DNA of 64,000 nt from Pseudoponticoccus marisrubri. GTDB taxonomy: Bacteria > Pseudomonadota > Alphaproteobacteria > Rhodobacterales > Rhodobacteraceae. The first letter of the stretch is position 1, and each line of letters opens with the position of its first letter. The notes under the pieces are model-generated. The model did not search any database. It had not been told where the DNA came from and saw only the letters and a list, made by a program, of their open reading frames with translations. The stretch lies in NCBI RefSeq assembly GCF_001482405.1, contig NZ_LPXO01000015.1:29671-93670 (forward strand). Direction: 5' to 3'. The position numbers and the translations under genes are program-made. Positions 56,457 to 64,000 of the stretch are shown one piece after another.

Positions 56457-57722
56457 ATGGCAACGACATCAGGCGGTGACAGCAAGAACACCCTCTACTG
56501 CAGCTTCTGCGGCAAGAGCCAGCACGAAGTGCGCAAGCTGATCGCGGGCCCCACGGTGTTCATCTGCGACGAATGCGTCGAGCTGTGCATGGACATCATC
56601 CGCGAAGAGACCAAGGGCGCCGGGCTCAAGAGCTCGGAGGGCGTGCCCACCCCGCGCGAGATCTGCGACGTGCTCGACGATTACGTGATCGGACAGGCCA
56701 CGGCCAAGCGGGTGCTCTCGGTCGCGGTGCACAACCACTACAAGCGACTGAACCACGCGCAGAAATCCTCGGATATCGAGCTGGCAAAGTCCAACATCCT
56801 GCTGATCGGCCCCACGGGCTGCGGCAAGACGCTGCTGGCACAGACGCTGGCGCGCATCCTCGACGTGCCCTTCACCATGGCCGACGCGACCACGCTGACC
56901 GAGGCCGGCTACGTGGGCGAGGATGTGGAGAACATCATTCTCAAGCTGCTGCAGGCGTCGGAATACAACGTGGACCGGGCGCAGCGCGGCATCGTCTATA
57001 TCGACGAGGTCGACAAGATCACCCGCAAGTCCGAGAACCCCTCGATCACCCGCGACGTGTCGGGCGAGGGCGTGCAGCAGGCGCTGCTCAAGTTGATGGA
57101 AGGCACGGTCGCCAGCGTGCCGCCGCAAGGCGGGCGCAAGCATCCCCAGCAGGAATTCCTGCAGGTGGACACGACCAACATCCTGTTCATCTGCGGCGGT
57201 GCCTTTGCCGGGCTGGACAAGATCATCTCGCAGCGGGGCAAGGGCTCGGCCATGGGCTTCGGCGCCGACGTGCGGGACAATGACGCGCGCAACGTGGGCG
57301 AGGTCTTCCGCGATCTCGAACCCGAGGACCTGCTGAAATTCGGCCTGATCCCGGAATTCGTCGGCCGCCTGCCGGTGGTCGCCACGCTCGAGGATCTGGA
57401 CGAGGACGCGCTGGTCACCATCCTGACCCAGCCCAAGAACGCCTTGGTCAAGCAGTACCAGCGCCTGTTCGAGATGGAGGACACGCAGCTGTCCTTCACC
57501 GATGACGCGCTGTCGGCGATCGCCCAGAAGGCGATCGAGCGCAAGACCGGTGCGCGCGGCCTGCGCTCGATCCTCGAGGGGATCCTGCTCGACACCATGT
57601 TCGAACTGCCGGGCATGGACGAGGTGACCGAGGTCGTCGTCAACGAAGAGGCGATCAGCGCGGATGCCAAGCCGCTGATGATCTATGCCGACCAGAAGAA
57701 AGAGGGCACCTCGGCCGGCTGA
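56457..57722 (+). CDS. clpX: ATP-dependent Clp protease ATP-binding subunit ClpX
   Basis: ClpX unfolds substrates and feeds them to ClpP. The 421-residue protein has the N-terminal zinc-binding domain (Cys15, Cys18, Cys37, Cys40), Walker A GPTGCGKT (118-125), Walker [10 protein letters not shown], the IGF-type loop region ([12 protein letters not shown]) that docks to ClpP, and sensor 2 [23 protein letters not shown] precedes the ATG at 56457; an in-frame ATG at 56421 has no site. Confidence 0.97.
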   Translation: MATTSGGDSKNTLYCSFCGKSQHEVRKLIAGPTVFICDECVELCMDIIREETKGAGLKSSEGVPTPREICDVLDDYVIGQATAKRVLSVAVHNHYKRLNHAQKSSDIELAKSNILLIGPTGCGKTLLAQTLARILDVPFTMADATTLTEAGYVGEDVENIILKLLQASEYNVDRAQRGIVYIDEVDKITRKSENPSITRDVSGEGVQQALLKLMEGTVASVPPQGGRKHPQQEFLQVDTTNILFICGGAFAGLDKIISQRGKGSAMGFGADVRDNDARNVGEVFRDLEPEDLLKFGLIPEFVGRLPVVATLEDLDEDALVTILTQPKNALVKQYQRLFEMEDTQLSFTDDALSAIAQKAIERKTGARGLRSILEGILLDTMFELPGMDEVTEVVVNEEAISADAKPLMIYADQKKEGTSAG

Positions 57723-57740
57723 GCCCGGCCGACCTGCCGA

Positions 57741-58844
57741 TCAGATAGGGGCGAGCGGCGTGTCGCTCGCCTCTTTTCTTGCGCGTGCCAGCGCATCGGC
57801 GTTCGGAGCGGACCAGCCTGCCGGCTCTGCCACGAACCCGCCCGCCGCCAGCGCGGCTTGTGCGGCGGCAAAGTCCAGCTCGCTCATCCGCAGGCGCGCG
57901 GCACTTTCCCCTTCCGGCACCCATTCGCGGCGGATCGTGTTGACCAGCAGCGGCTCGATCCCGCCAAAACTGCGCACATGGCGCAGGATGAAGCCGGTCG
58001 CGGTCGAGACGCGCCGCGCCACCACGGCCAGCTGCTGCTTGGGGCGTGCCACCATCGCGAAGAGATGCAGGGCCGAGCCCTCGGTCCCGATCACCTGCCG
58101 CGCCGCCTTGTAGCGCGCGATCTGCGTGCGCAGGTCGTGATCCTGCGGGTGGAAGACCTCGTAGCCCTCGGCCTGCAACGCCCGATCCAACCAATCCTCG
58201 CAGAGCAGCTTGCCGCGCCCGCGGCCCAGGCGCGAGCGGCTGATGAACAGCCGCTCCGGCCCGTCGGGTGCGACCGACCGGGCAAAGCCGTGGCGGAAGA
58301 AGCGCCGGCAATGATCGGTGCCGTCCACGATCCGGCCCAGCCCGAAGCCCTGCCCGGGCACGTAGAGCGTCTCGGGCCGGACCGGCGCGGTGGCCAGAAA
58401 GACGCGCGAGACGCCGGCCAGCGCAAGGAAATCATTGTGGAAACCGGTTGGCGCCAGCTCGCTGCCGGGGTTCTTGGGCACGAAGAGCACACCGTCGACG
58501 CCCTCGGGCAGGCCGGGCAGGGCCCAGAGGCGGCCGGTGCTCTCGACAAGGAAATGGCCGAAATGGCGCCACAGCACCCCGCCCCAGAGCCAGCGCCCCG
58601 GCAGCGGCGCCACGGGCCCCTCGGGCGGCTCGGGCCGCACGGTCAGCGGGCGCGATTTGCGCCACAGCGCCGCCTGCGCGCAATAGCCGCCATTGGCGCG
58701 CAGCACCCCGGTGGGCTGGATGAAGCCGCGGGTCGCGGGCGGCACCACCACCGGGTTGTGCAACCGCTCGATCCGGCGCGACCAGCCCTGCTCGGGATGG
58801 GGCGGGAAACGCTGCGCCTCGCGCAGGGTGCTCTGGTTGGACAT
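57741..58844 (-). CDS. Glycosyltransferase family 61 (DUF563) protein
   Basis: The 367-residue protein has the DUF563 landmarks GGVLWRHFGHFLVESTGRLWAL, RLFISRSRLGRGRGK, FHPQDHDLRTQIARYKAARQVIGTEGSALHLFAM. Bacterial members are thought to be sugar transferases for surface polysaccharides; the acceptor is unknown. No sugar-nucleotide genes adjoin it. Its last codons overlap the clpX terminator on the other strand. Confidence 0.82.
   Translation of the reverse strand: MSNQSTLREAQRFPPHPEQGWSRRIERLHNPVVVPPATRGFIQPTGVLRANGGYCAQAALWRKSRPLTVRPEPPEGPVAPLPGRWLWGGVLWRHFGHFLVESTGRLWALPGLPEGVDGVLFVPKNPGSELAPTGFHNDFLALAGVSRVFLATAPVRPETLYVPGQGFGLGRIVDGTDHCRRFFRHGFARSVAPDGPERLFISRSRLGRGRGKLLCEDWLDRALQAEGYEVFHPQDHDLRTQIARYKAARQVIGTEGSALHLFAMVARPKQQLAVVARRVSTATGFILRHVRSFGGIEPLLVNTIRREWVPEGESAARLRMSELDFAAAQAALAAGGFVAEPAGWSAPNADALARARKEASDTPLAPI
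57750..57780 (+). terminator. clpX terminator embedded in the 3' end of the convergent gene
   Basis: GGCGAGCG (57750-57757) and CGCTCGCC (57764-57771) pair perfectly around a six-base loop and are followed by TCTTTTCTT. The stem lies within the last codons of the minus-strand glycosyltransferase gene, so one sequence serves two purposes. Confidence 0.75.
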
Positions 58845-59042
58845 GGGCAGGTCTCGTCACGCTGTGGCCTGCGCCCCGGCATGCATCGCAAATGCGGCAA
58901 CCGCTGGTCGCTTTCCGGGTGTTTCGAAGGTCCCGGCCGCCCGACATCAGGGCCGCCCGGACCAGCCGCTGCGGCATCGCGGGTGCTGGACCTCGCGGGC
59001 GGAATTGTCCATAACCGGGTCAAGTGACACGAGGAGTCGTCC

Positions 59043-59426
59043 ATGGGCATTCTCAATACCCTTCTGCGCGCCGTGACCTGGTGGAACGGCGCCACGCTCA
59101 ACACCCTGCTCTACACCAGGCGCAATGGCACCAAGGTGGGCGAGGACGAGCAGGGCAACGCCTTCTACAAGAATGCCGATGACAGCCGCCGCTGGGTCAT
59201 CTTCAACGGCGAGGCCGAGGCGAGCCGCGTCAGCCCCGATTGGCATGGCTGGCTGCACCACACCTTCGACACGCCGCCCAGCGATACGCCGCTGGCCCAC
59301 AAGCCGTGGGAGAAGCCGCACCAGGAGAACCTGACCGGCACCGCGCTGGCCTATGCGCCCGCCGGCTCGATCCGGCGCAAGACACCGGCCCCGCGCAGCG
59401 ATTACGAGGCGTGGAGCCCCGAATGA
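59043..59426 (+). CDS. NADH:ubiquinone oxidoreductase subunit, NDUFA12 family
   Basis: The 127-residue protein is the bacterial homologue of the mitochondrial complex I accessory subunit NDUFA12 (B17.2), found in alphaproteobacteria. Core motifs are [41 protein letters not shown] and [18 protein letters not shown]. It should stabilise the peripheral arm of complex I. It lies apart from nuo genes, and its stop overlaps the start of mlaD. GACACGAGGAG precedes the ATG. Confidence 0.92.
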   Translation: MGILNTLLRAVTWWNGATLNTLLYTRRNGTKVGEDEQGNAFYKNADDSRRWVIFNGEAEASRVSPDWHGWLHHTFDTPPSDTPLAHKPWEKPHQENLTGTALAYAPAGSIRRKTPAPRSDYEAWSPE

Positions 59427-59872
59427 GCCACACGCAGGCCGAGGTGGTCGTCGGCGGGATCGTCCTCGCCGGCGCTTTGGCGTTCGGCGTCTATGCCGTC
59501 CAGAGCACCGGGTTTTCCGTCAGCAGTTCCGGCTATGACCTGCGCGCCTCCTTCCGGTCGCTGGAAGGGGTGAGCGTGGGCACCGATGTGCGCCTCGCCG
59601 GGGTCAAGGTCGGCACCGTTTCGGCGATGGAGCTGAACGCCGAGACCTACCGCGCCGAGGCCACCGTCACCATCCAGGACGACATCCAGATCCCCGATGA
59701 CAGCGCGATCATCGTCGCCTCCGAGGGGCTTCTGGGTGGCAATTTCGTCGAGATCTCGCCCGGCGGATCCTTCAGCTATTTCGCACCGGGCGAAGAGATC
59801 CTCGACACGCAGGGCTCGGTCAGCCTTGTCAGCCTGCTGTTGAAATTCGTCAGCGGCGGCGAGGCGGAATGA
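59423..59872 (+). CDS. mlaD: Outer-membrane lipid asymmetry protein MlaD
   Basis: The 149-residue protein has an N-terminal membrane anchor ([18 protein letters not shown]) and a single MCE domain ([34 protein letters not shown]). MlaD is the periplasmic hexameric part of the ABC transporter that moves phospholipids between membranes. The other mla genes are not in the window. It overlaps its neighbours by four bases on each side. Confidence 0.9.
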   Translation: MSHTQAEVVVGGIVLAGALAFGVYAVQSTGFSVSSSGYDLRASFRSLEGVSVGTDVRLAGVKVGTVSAMELNAETYRAEATVTIQDDIQIPDDSAIIVASEGLLGGNFVEISPGGSFSYFAPGEEILDTQGSVSLVSLLLKFVSGGEAE

Positions 59873-60234
59873 TCCTGCGCGCGCTTGCCATGCTGGGCCT
59901 GCTGGCCACCGCGCAGGGCGCGGCGGCGCAGGAAGTGGTGAATTTCGGCACCGGCGCCGTGTTGCGCGGGCTCGACAAGCTGGACGCCAAGGTCGAGGAT
60001 TTCACGCTGGAGACCGGCGGCGTGGCCGTGCTGGGCCTGATCGAGATCGCGCTTGGCGAATGCCGTTACCCGGTGGGCAACCCCTCGGGCAATGCCTATG
60101 CCTACCTGACCATCCGCGAGGCCGGCGTGGCCGAGCCGGTCTTCCGGGGCTGGATGATCGCGGCCTCGCCGGCGCTCAACCCGCTGGATCACCCGCGCTA
60201 CGATGTCTGGGTGTTGCGCTGCACCACGTCCTGA
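59869..60234 (+). CDS. DUF2155 periplasmic protein
   Basis: The 121-residue protein has a signal peptide ([21 protein letters not shown]) and the DUF2155 core: VLRGLDKLDAKVEDFTLETGG, LGECRYPVGNPSGNAYAYL and a C-terminal LDHPRYDVWVLRC with a second Cys. The function is unknown. It completes the NDUFA12-mlaD-DUF2155 operon and overlaps the convergent aat gene by 37 bp. Confidence 0.85.
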   Translation: MILRALAMLGLLATAQGAAAQEVVNFGTGAVLRGLDKLDAKVEDFTLETGGVAVLGLIEIALGECRYPVGNPSGNAYAYLTIREAGVAEPVFRGWMIAASPALNPLDHPRYDVWVLRCTTS

Positions 60235-60836
60235 CCGCTGAGCGCCAGCGGCACGGCGCGCAGGTCGGCAGGATCGCCCTCCAACGCCTCTGACAGGCGC
60301 CTCTGATACTCTCGCCGCGGGATCTCGATGGCGCCCAGCGTGGCCAGGTGCGGGGTCAGGAACTGCGTGTCGAACAGCGTGAACCCGGCTCGGTTCAACA
60401 GGTCGACCATCCAGGCCAGCGCGAGCTTCGAGGCATCGGTGCGGCGTGAGAACATCGACTCGCCGCAGAAGGCGCGTCCGACCGTCACCCCGTAGACGCC
60501 GCCGGCCAGCTGGCCCTCCATCCAGACCTCCAGCGAATGCGCGTGGCCCGTGACATGCAGCTCGTCGAACAGCGCGCGGATCGTTTCGTTGATCCAGGTC
60601 TCGGGGCGGTCGGCACAGCCCTCCATCACGCCGGCGAAATCGGCATTGAGCGTCACGCGGTAATCCTGCCGGCGCAGCCGCCGGGCAAGGCTGCGCGAGA
60701 TGTGGAACCCGTCCAGCGGCAGGATGCCGCGCCGCCGCGGATCGACCCAGAACAGGTCCGGATCGTCGCGCTGCTCGGCCATGGGAAAGATCCCGGACCG
60801 GTAGGCATGCAGAAGAAGCTCGGCAGTGACACTCAT
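60198..60836 (-). CDS. aat: Leucyl/phenylalanyl-tRNA--protein transferase
   Basis: Aat adds Leu or Phe to proteins with N-terminal Arg or Lys, creating N-degrons recognised by ClpS/ClpAP. The 212-residue protein shows LLHAYRSGIFPMAE, FWVDPRRRGILPLD, WINETIRALFDELH, AHSLEVWMEGQLAGGVYGV and FCGESMFSRRTDASK. The ATG at 60836 fits; a longer frame to 60956 reads through the terminator of the upstream gene. Confidence 0.94.
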   Translation of the reverse strand: MSVTAELLLHAYRSGIFPMAEQRDDPDLFWVDPRRRGILPLDGFHISRSLARRLRRQDYRVTLNADFAGVMEGCADRPETWINETIRALFDELHVTGHAHSLEVWMEGQLAGGVYGVTVGRAFCGESMFSRRTDASKLALAWMVDLLNRAGFTLFDTQFLTPHLATLGAIEIPRREYQRRLSEALEGDPADLRAVPLALSGQDVVQRNTQTS

Positions 60837-60902
60837 GACCGGGCGGTTATGGGCCGGGCGCGACCGCCGGGCAAGCCCCCCTGCGCGGGGGAGGGCACTA
60901 AG

Positions 60903-60930
60903 AAAAACGGCGGCCCGGGGGGCCGCCGCA
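60903..60930 (-). terminator. Intrinsic terminator after the 61-residue membrane protein gene
   Basis: CGGCGGCC (60908-60915) and GGCCGCCG (60921-60928) pair perfectly around CGGGG. On the minus strand this is followed by TTTTTCTT, a typical Rho-independent terminator. Confidence 0.8.
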
Positions 60931-60952
60931 TGAACACGAACGTGTCCGAAGA

Positions 60953-61138
60953 TCAATCGGTGCCAGATGCCGAAGCGATCGCGATCACGACGGCCATGCC
61001 GCCGATCACGGCCAGGGCCGGGATGCCGGCGCCTGCGGTGCTGACGAACGGGTCGTTCGTCGAGGGTGCTTCCTGGGCCAGGGCCGGGGTTGCAGCGAAG
61101 AGCGTGGCGGCAAGGGCCGCTGCGGTAATGCGCTTCAT
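60953..61138 (-). CDS. Small secreted or membrane protein of unknown function
   Basis: The 61-residue product has a signal peptide (MKRITAAALAATLFAATPALAQ), a short spacer and one hydrophobic helix (IPALAVIGGMAVVIAIA). I recognise no family, although short proteins of this layout are common in the Rhodobacteraceae. A dedicated terminator 23 bp after the stop supports its being a real gene. Confidence 0.7.
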   Translation of the reverse strand: MKRITAAALAATLFAATPALAQEAPSTNDPFVSTAGAGIPALAVIGGMAVVIAIASASGTD

Positions 61139-61257
61139 GTCAGTACCTCATAAACTGGGTTGGTCCAGTCTAAGCAGATGCCGCATTTTTCGCTGCACTG
61201 CAATGACCGATTTGACACCGCCCGCGCATCGGCGAGCCATCGCGCATGGGGCCCGCC

Positions 61258-62610
61258 TCACTCGACGAGCCCGCCACCCTCCAGCCATTGCTCGAGCCAG
61301 TGGATGTTGTACTCGCCCGTGTGGATGTCCTTTTCCTGCAGCAGAGCGCGGAACAGCGGCACGGTAGTGTCCACCCCGTCCACGATCAGCTCTCCCAGCG
61401 CGCGGTGCAGCCGGGCCAGCGCCTCGGGGCGGTCGCGGCCCTGCACGATCAGCTTGGCGATCAGGCTGTCGTAATAGGGCGGGATGCGATAGCCGTCATA
61501 GAGCGCCGAATCCATCCGCACGCCCAGCCCGCCGGGGGCGTGGTAATGCGTGATCGTGCCGGGCGAGGGCGAGAAACTCGGCAGCTTCTCGGCATTGATG
61601 CGCACCTCGATCGCGTGCCCGTTGATCTGCAGGTCGTCCTGCGCGAAGGACAGGGTTTCTCCGGCGGCGACGCGGATCTGCTCGCGCACGAGATCGACGC
61701 CGAAGATGCCCTCGGTCACCGGGTGCTCCACCTGCAGGCGGGTGTTCATCTCGATGAAGTAGAACTCGCCATTCTCGTACAGGAACTCGATCGTGCCGGC
61801 GCCGGAATAGCCCATCTTGGCCACGGCATTGGCGCAGATCTCGCCGATATGGGCGCGCTCGGCCTCCGTGATGGCGGGGCCGGGGGCCTCTTCCAGCACT
61901 TTCTGGTGGCGCCGCTGCAGCGAGCAGTCACGCTCGCCCAGGTGCACGGCATTGCCCTTGCCGTCGCCGAAGACCTGGATCTCGATATGGCGCGGCGTGG
62001 TGAGGTATTTCTCGATATAGACCTCGTCATTGCCGAAGGCCGCCTTGGCCTCGGACCGCGCGGTCTGGAAGGCAGTCTGCATTTCCTCGGCCGTGCGCGC
62101 GACCTTCATGCCGCGCCCGCCGCCGCCGGCGGTTGCCTTGACGATGACCGGGTAGCCGAATTCCTCGCCGATCTTCAACGCCGCGGCGACATCCGTCACG
62201 CCGCCCTCGGAGCCCGGCACGCAGGGCACGCCCAGCTCCTTCATCGTGTCCTTGGCGGTGATCTTGTCGCCCATCAGCCGGATATGCGCCGCTGACGGGC
62301 CGATGAAGGTCAGGTCGTGATCCTCGACGATCTGCACGAAGCGCGCATTTTCCGACAGGAAGCCATAGCCGGGATGGATCGCCTGCGCGCCGGTCACGTC
62401 GCAGGCCGAGATGATCGCCGCCATGTTGAGATAGCTGTCGGTCGAGGGGGCGGGGCCCACGCAGATCGTCTCGTCCGCCATGCGCACATGCATCGCGTCG
62501 GAATCGGCGGTGGAATGGATCGCGACCGAGCGGATGCCCATTTCGCGGCAGGCGCGGATGACGCGCAGCGCGATCTCGCCGCGATTGGCGATCAGGATCT
62601 TGTCGAACAT
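61258..62610 (-). CDS. accC: Acetyl-CoA carboxylase, biotin carboxylase subunit
   Basis: AccC carboxylates biotin on AccB in the first step of fatty acid synthesis. The 450-residue protein has [19 protein letters not shown] at the start, ATP-grasp loop [11 protein letters not shown], catalytic [14 protein letters not shown] and IEVRINAE. It starts ten bases after the accB stop. Confidence 0.97.
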   Translation of the reverse strand: MFDKILIANRGEIALRVIRACREMGIRSVAIHSTADSDAMHVRMADETICVGPAPSTDSYLNMAAIISACDVTGAQAIHPGYGFLSENARFVQIVEDHDLTFIGPSAAHIRLMGDKITAKDTMKELGVPCVPGSEGGVTDVAAALKIGEEFGYPVIVKATAGGGGRGMKVARTAEEMQTAFQTARSEAKAAFGNDEVYIEKYLTTPRHIEIQVFGDGKGNAVHLGERDCSLQRRHQKVLEEAPGPAITEAERAHIGEICANAVAKMGYSGAGTIEFLYENGEFYFIEMNTRLQVEHPVTEGIFGVDLVREQIRVAAGETLSFAQDDLQINGHAIEVRINAEKLPSFSPSPGTITHYHAPGGLGVRMDSALYDGYRIPPYYDSLIAKLIVQGRDRPEALARLHRALGELIVDGVDTTVPLFRALLQEKDIHTGEYNIHWLEQWLEGGGLVE

Positions 62611-62620
62611 CTCTGCCGCC

Positions 62621-63112
62621 TCACTCGAGGATCACGAGGGGGGCGCCATACTCGACCGGCGCGCCATCCTCGACGAGGATGCGCTTGACGGTGCCGGCGC
62701 GCGGGGCCGGGATGTGGTTCATGGTCTTCATCGCTTCGACGATCAGCAGCGTGTCGCCTTCCTTGACCTGCTGGCCGATCCTGACGAACGGGTCGGCGCC
62801 GGGCTCGCCCTGCATGTAGACGGTGCCCACCATGGGCGAGGTCACGGCGCCGGGATGCGCGGCCGGGTCCTCGGGCAGCGCGGCTGCGGGCGCGTCCTGG
62901 GCCGGGGCAGGGGCCGGTGCGGCCGCGACGGCCACGGGCGCGGCGGCCGGTGCAGCGGCGGCCGGGGGGGCGGCGCGGCTGACCCGGACGGTCAGGCTGT
63001 CATCCTCGTCATAGACGCGATCGACCTCCAGTTCGGTAAGGTCATTGTCCACCAGGACTTCCGCCAGGGCCTTGATGAAGGCCACATCCGAATCGTGACT
63101 GTTCTTGCTCAT
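62621..63112 (-). CDS. accB: Acetyl-CoA carboxylase biotin carboxyl carrier protein
   Basis: The 163-residue protein carries biotin on the Lys of EAMKTMNHI, within a barrel domain starting TSPMVGTVY. An Ala/Pro-rich linker joins it to the N-terminal helical domain ([22 protein letters not shown]). It is followed by accC and preceded by a short Pro-rich gene. Confidence 0.96.
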   Translation of the reverse strand: MSKNSHDSDVAFIKALAEVLVDNDLTELEVDRVYDEDDSLTVRVSRAAPPAAAAPAAAPVAVAAAPAPAPAQDAPAAALPEDPAAHPGAVTSPMVGTVYMQGEPGADPFVRIGQQVKEGDTLLIVEAMKTMNHIPAPRAGTVKRILVEDGAPVEYGAPLVILE

Positions 63113-63223
63113 GCAATCCTCGCCTGTCGCAGTCCCGCCCGACGGGGCGGTGGCTGCCCGCTTATAGGCCAGCGTGTCGCAAGAGAAAAGTGACGCGCGG
63201 CGAGTTTGCGCCGCCGGTCCGGA

Positions 63224-63652
63224 TTAAGGCAGCGCAGGGCGGGCCGGCTCGGGATCGGTCGCGGCGGGATCCTCGGGCGGTGCATCCGGCGCGATGGCCG
63301 TGGTGTCGGAATAGGGGGCTTCTTCCGGCTCGCTGCGCGGGTCGGGCGGGGCCGGTCGGTCGCCGTCCTGCTCGGGAGCGCGCGCATCGGCCTGCTCGGT
63401 CAGCAGCTGGGTGATCTTGATCTGCATGATCGAGGGCGGCGCCACGTGGGTTTCCGGATCAGGCTCGCCATTGGCGGCCGGCCAGAAGCGCGATGGCCGG
63501 CGGCTCGCGCTCTCGGCGGTTTCGGGATCGCGCGCGTGCGCGATCGGCGTCACGTGCAGATCGGGTGGCGGTGTCGGTCGCGCGCCCGGCAGGCCGTGGG
63601 GATGTCCCGCGGCCAGAGGCGCGCTCCAGGATGGTGAAGCTGCGAGTACCAT
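63224..63652 (-). CDS. Pro-rich hypothetical protein upstream of accB
   Basis: The 142-residue protein is rich in Pro, Ala and acidic residues and probably disordered, except for a helical motif PPSIMQIKITQLLTEQADAR near residues 73-92. GGAGCC stands at good distance before the ATG. It shares the direction of accBC, with a 111-bp gap, and may regulate or accompany them, but no function is known. The composition makes the call less certain. Confidence 0.55.
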   Translation of the reverse strand: MVLAASPSWSAPLAAGHPHGLPGARPTPPPDLHVTPIAHARDPETAESASRRPSRFWPAANGEPDPETHVAPPSIMQIKITQLLTEQADARAPEQDGDRPAPPDPRSEPEEAPYSDTTAIAPDAPPEDPAATDPEPARPALP

Positions 63653-63705
63653 GTGATGGCTCCGTCCAGCGTGCCCCCACCGGACAAGGTGAATTGACCC
63701 TTCAG

Positions 63706-63734
63706 AGTATGGCAGGCCGCGCGGGCGCCTTGAA
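63706..63734 (-). promoter_or_regulatory. Possible sigma-70 promoter for the accBC unit
   Basis: On the minus strand TTCAAG and CATACT are separated by 17 bp, resembling -35 and -10 boxes of the housekeeping sigma factor, about 54 bp upstream of the Pro-rich gene's start. The hexamers deviate from consensus, so this is tentative. Confidence 0.35.
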
Positions 63735-63776
63735 GACAGTTTCGCATGCGTTGGTAAAGGGCGGGTAAACGGCTGA

Positions 63777-63799
63777 GGCGGCCCCGGTTCGAGGCCGCC
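63777..63799 (-). terminator. Hairpin downstream of acs
   Basis: GGCGGCC (63777-63783) and GGCCGCC (63793-63799) form a 7-bp stem, 35 bp past the acs stop; a TTTA stretch follows on the minus strand after a short spacer. It is a plausible acs terminator of moderate strength. Confidence 0.4.
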
Positions 63800-63834
63800 C
63801 CTGTCTCGTGATCCGGTTCATCCCTTGGGCGTGC

Positions 63835-64000
63835 TCACCCCTTGTTCATTCTGTTTTCGATGAGGTCGTCGACGACGGATGGGTCGGCGAGGGTGGAGGT
63901 GTCGCCGAGGCTGCCATAGTCGTTCTCGGCGATCTTGCGCAGGATGCGGCGCATGATCTTGCCGGAGCGGGTCTTGGGCAGGCCGGGGGCCCACTGGATG
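63835..64000 (-). CDS. acs: Acetyl-CoA synthetase, C-terminal end (truncated by window edge)
   Basis: The minus strand encodes the final ~55 residues: [20 protein letters not shown] then [19 protein letters not shown] and a short tail. [11 protein letters not shown] is the highly conserved C-terminal motif of acetyl-CoA synthetase; its Lys (SGK) is the residue acetylated by Pat-type enzymes in well studied members and needed for adenylation. The rest of the gene is beyond the right edge. Confidence 0.88.
   Translation of the reverse strand, partial: IQWAPGLPKTRSGKIMRRILRKIAENDYGSLGDTSTLADPSVVDDLIENRMNKG

Overview
The window is about 64 kb of GC-rich (roughly two-thirds G+C) bacterial chromosome, densely packed and without tRNA, rRNA, CRISPR or recognisable mobile elements. 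Gene content points to an alphaproteobacterium of the Rhodobacteraceae (Roseobacter-type): a complete Kelly-Friedrich Sox thiosulfate-oxidation cluster in the soxTRS-VW-XYZA-BCDEF arrangement, heterotetrameric sarcosine oxidase, a short DUF1127 protein, a bacterial NDUFA12 homologue next to mlaD and a DUF2155 gene, and short extragenic repeats of a kind I associate with this family. I cannot name the species.

Layout. 1-3.9 kb: end of an MFS transporter, a MATE efflux pump, prmA and a small membrane protein. 4-7.5 kb: DUF1127 gene, then ruvC-ruvA-ruvB and a hypothetical. 7.4-7.7 kb: a pair of 76-bp repeats. 7.7-9.8 kb: trpS, a rhomboid-fold protein lacking the catalytic residues, and a small monooxygenase-fold protein. 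9.9-19.5 kb: two oppositely oriented TadE/TadG-type modules (VWA-domain TadG-like proteins plus two TadE-like proteins each) flanking a glutamate dehydrogenase gene. 19.6-24.7 kb: sarcosine oxidase genes in the order beta, delta, alpha, gamma (called soxBDAG, unrelated to the sulfur sox genes). 24.8-29.6 kb: dnaG, rpoD and a HlyU-family gene. 29.7-33.4 kb: small secreted proteins, a YjbQ protein, a DUF1353 protein and an M20 amidohydrolase. 33.7-40.6 kb: nrdR-ribD and ribE, separated by an oppositely oriented capsule export set (kpsS, a Wza/KpsD-like lipoprotein, kpsC). 40.6-54.3 kb: an MFS transporter and the sox cluster. 54.3-58.8 kb: a photolyase-like protein with apparently permuted domains, clpP, clpX and a family 61 glycosyltransferase. 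59-63.7 kb: NDUFA12, mlaD, DUF2155, aat, a small membrane protein, and a short gene followed by accB-accC. The right edge holds the C-terminus of acetyl-CoA synthetase (acs).

How the genes work together. The sox cluster encodes a sulfur-compound importer (SoxT), an ArsR-type repressor with two cysteines placed as in persulfide sensors (SoxR), periplasmic thiol chemistry (SoxS, SoxV, SoxW), the c-type cytochromes and carrier (SoxXA, SoxYZ), the hydrolase SoxB, the sulfane dehydrogenase SoxCD and a flavocytochrome pair (SoxE, SoxF). Intrinsic terminators after soxA and before soxF, plus symmetric AT-rich or palindromic sites upstream of soxV/soxS, soxX and soxB, suggest at least four transcription units. 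Sarcosine oxidase plus glutamate dehydrogenase suggest use of methylated amines and amino acids, so the organism is probably a heterotroph that gains extra energy from thiosulfate.

The best candidates for something undescribed are the twin TadE/TadG modules with no Tad secretion machinery beside them, the catalytically dead rhomboid, the permuted photolyase-like protein, a perfect 15-bp-arm inverted repeat upstream of the DUF1127 gene, and a perfect terminator overlapping the first codons of kpsC.
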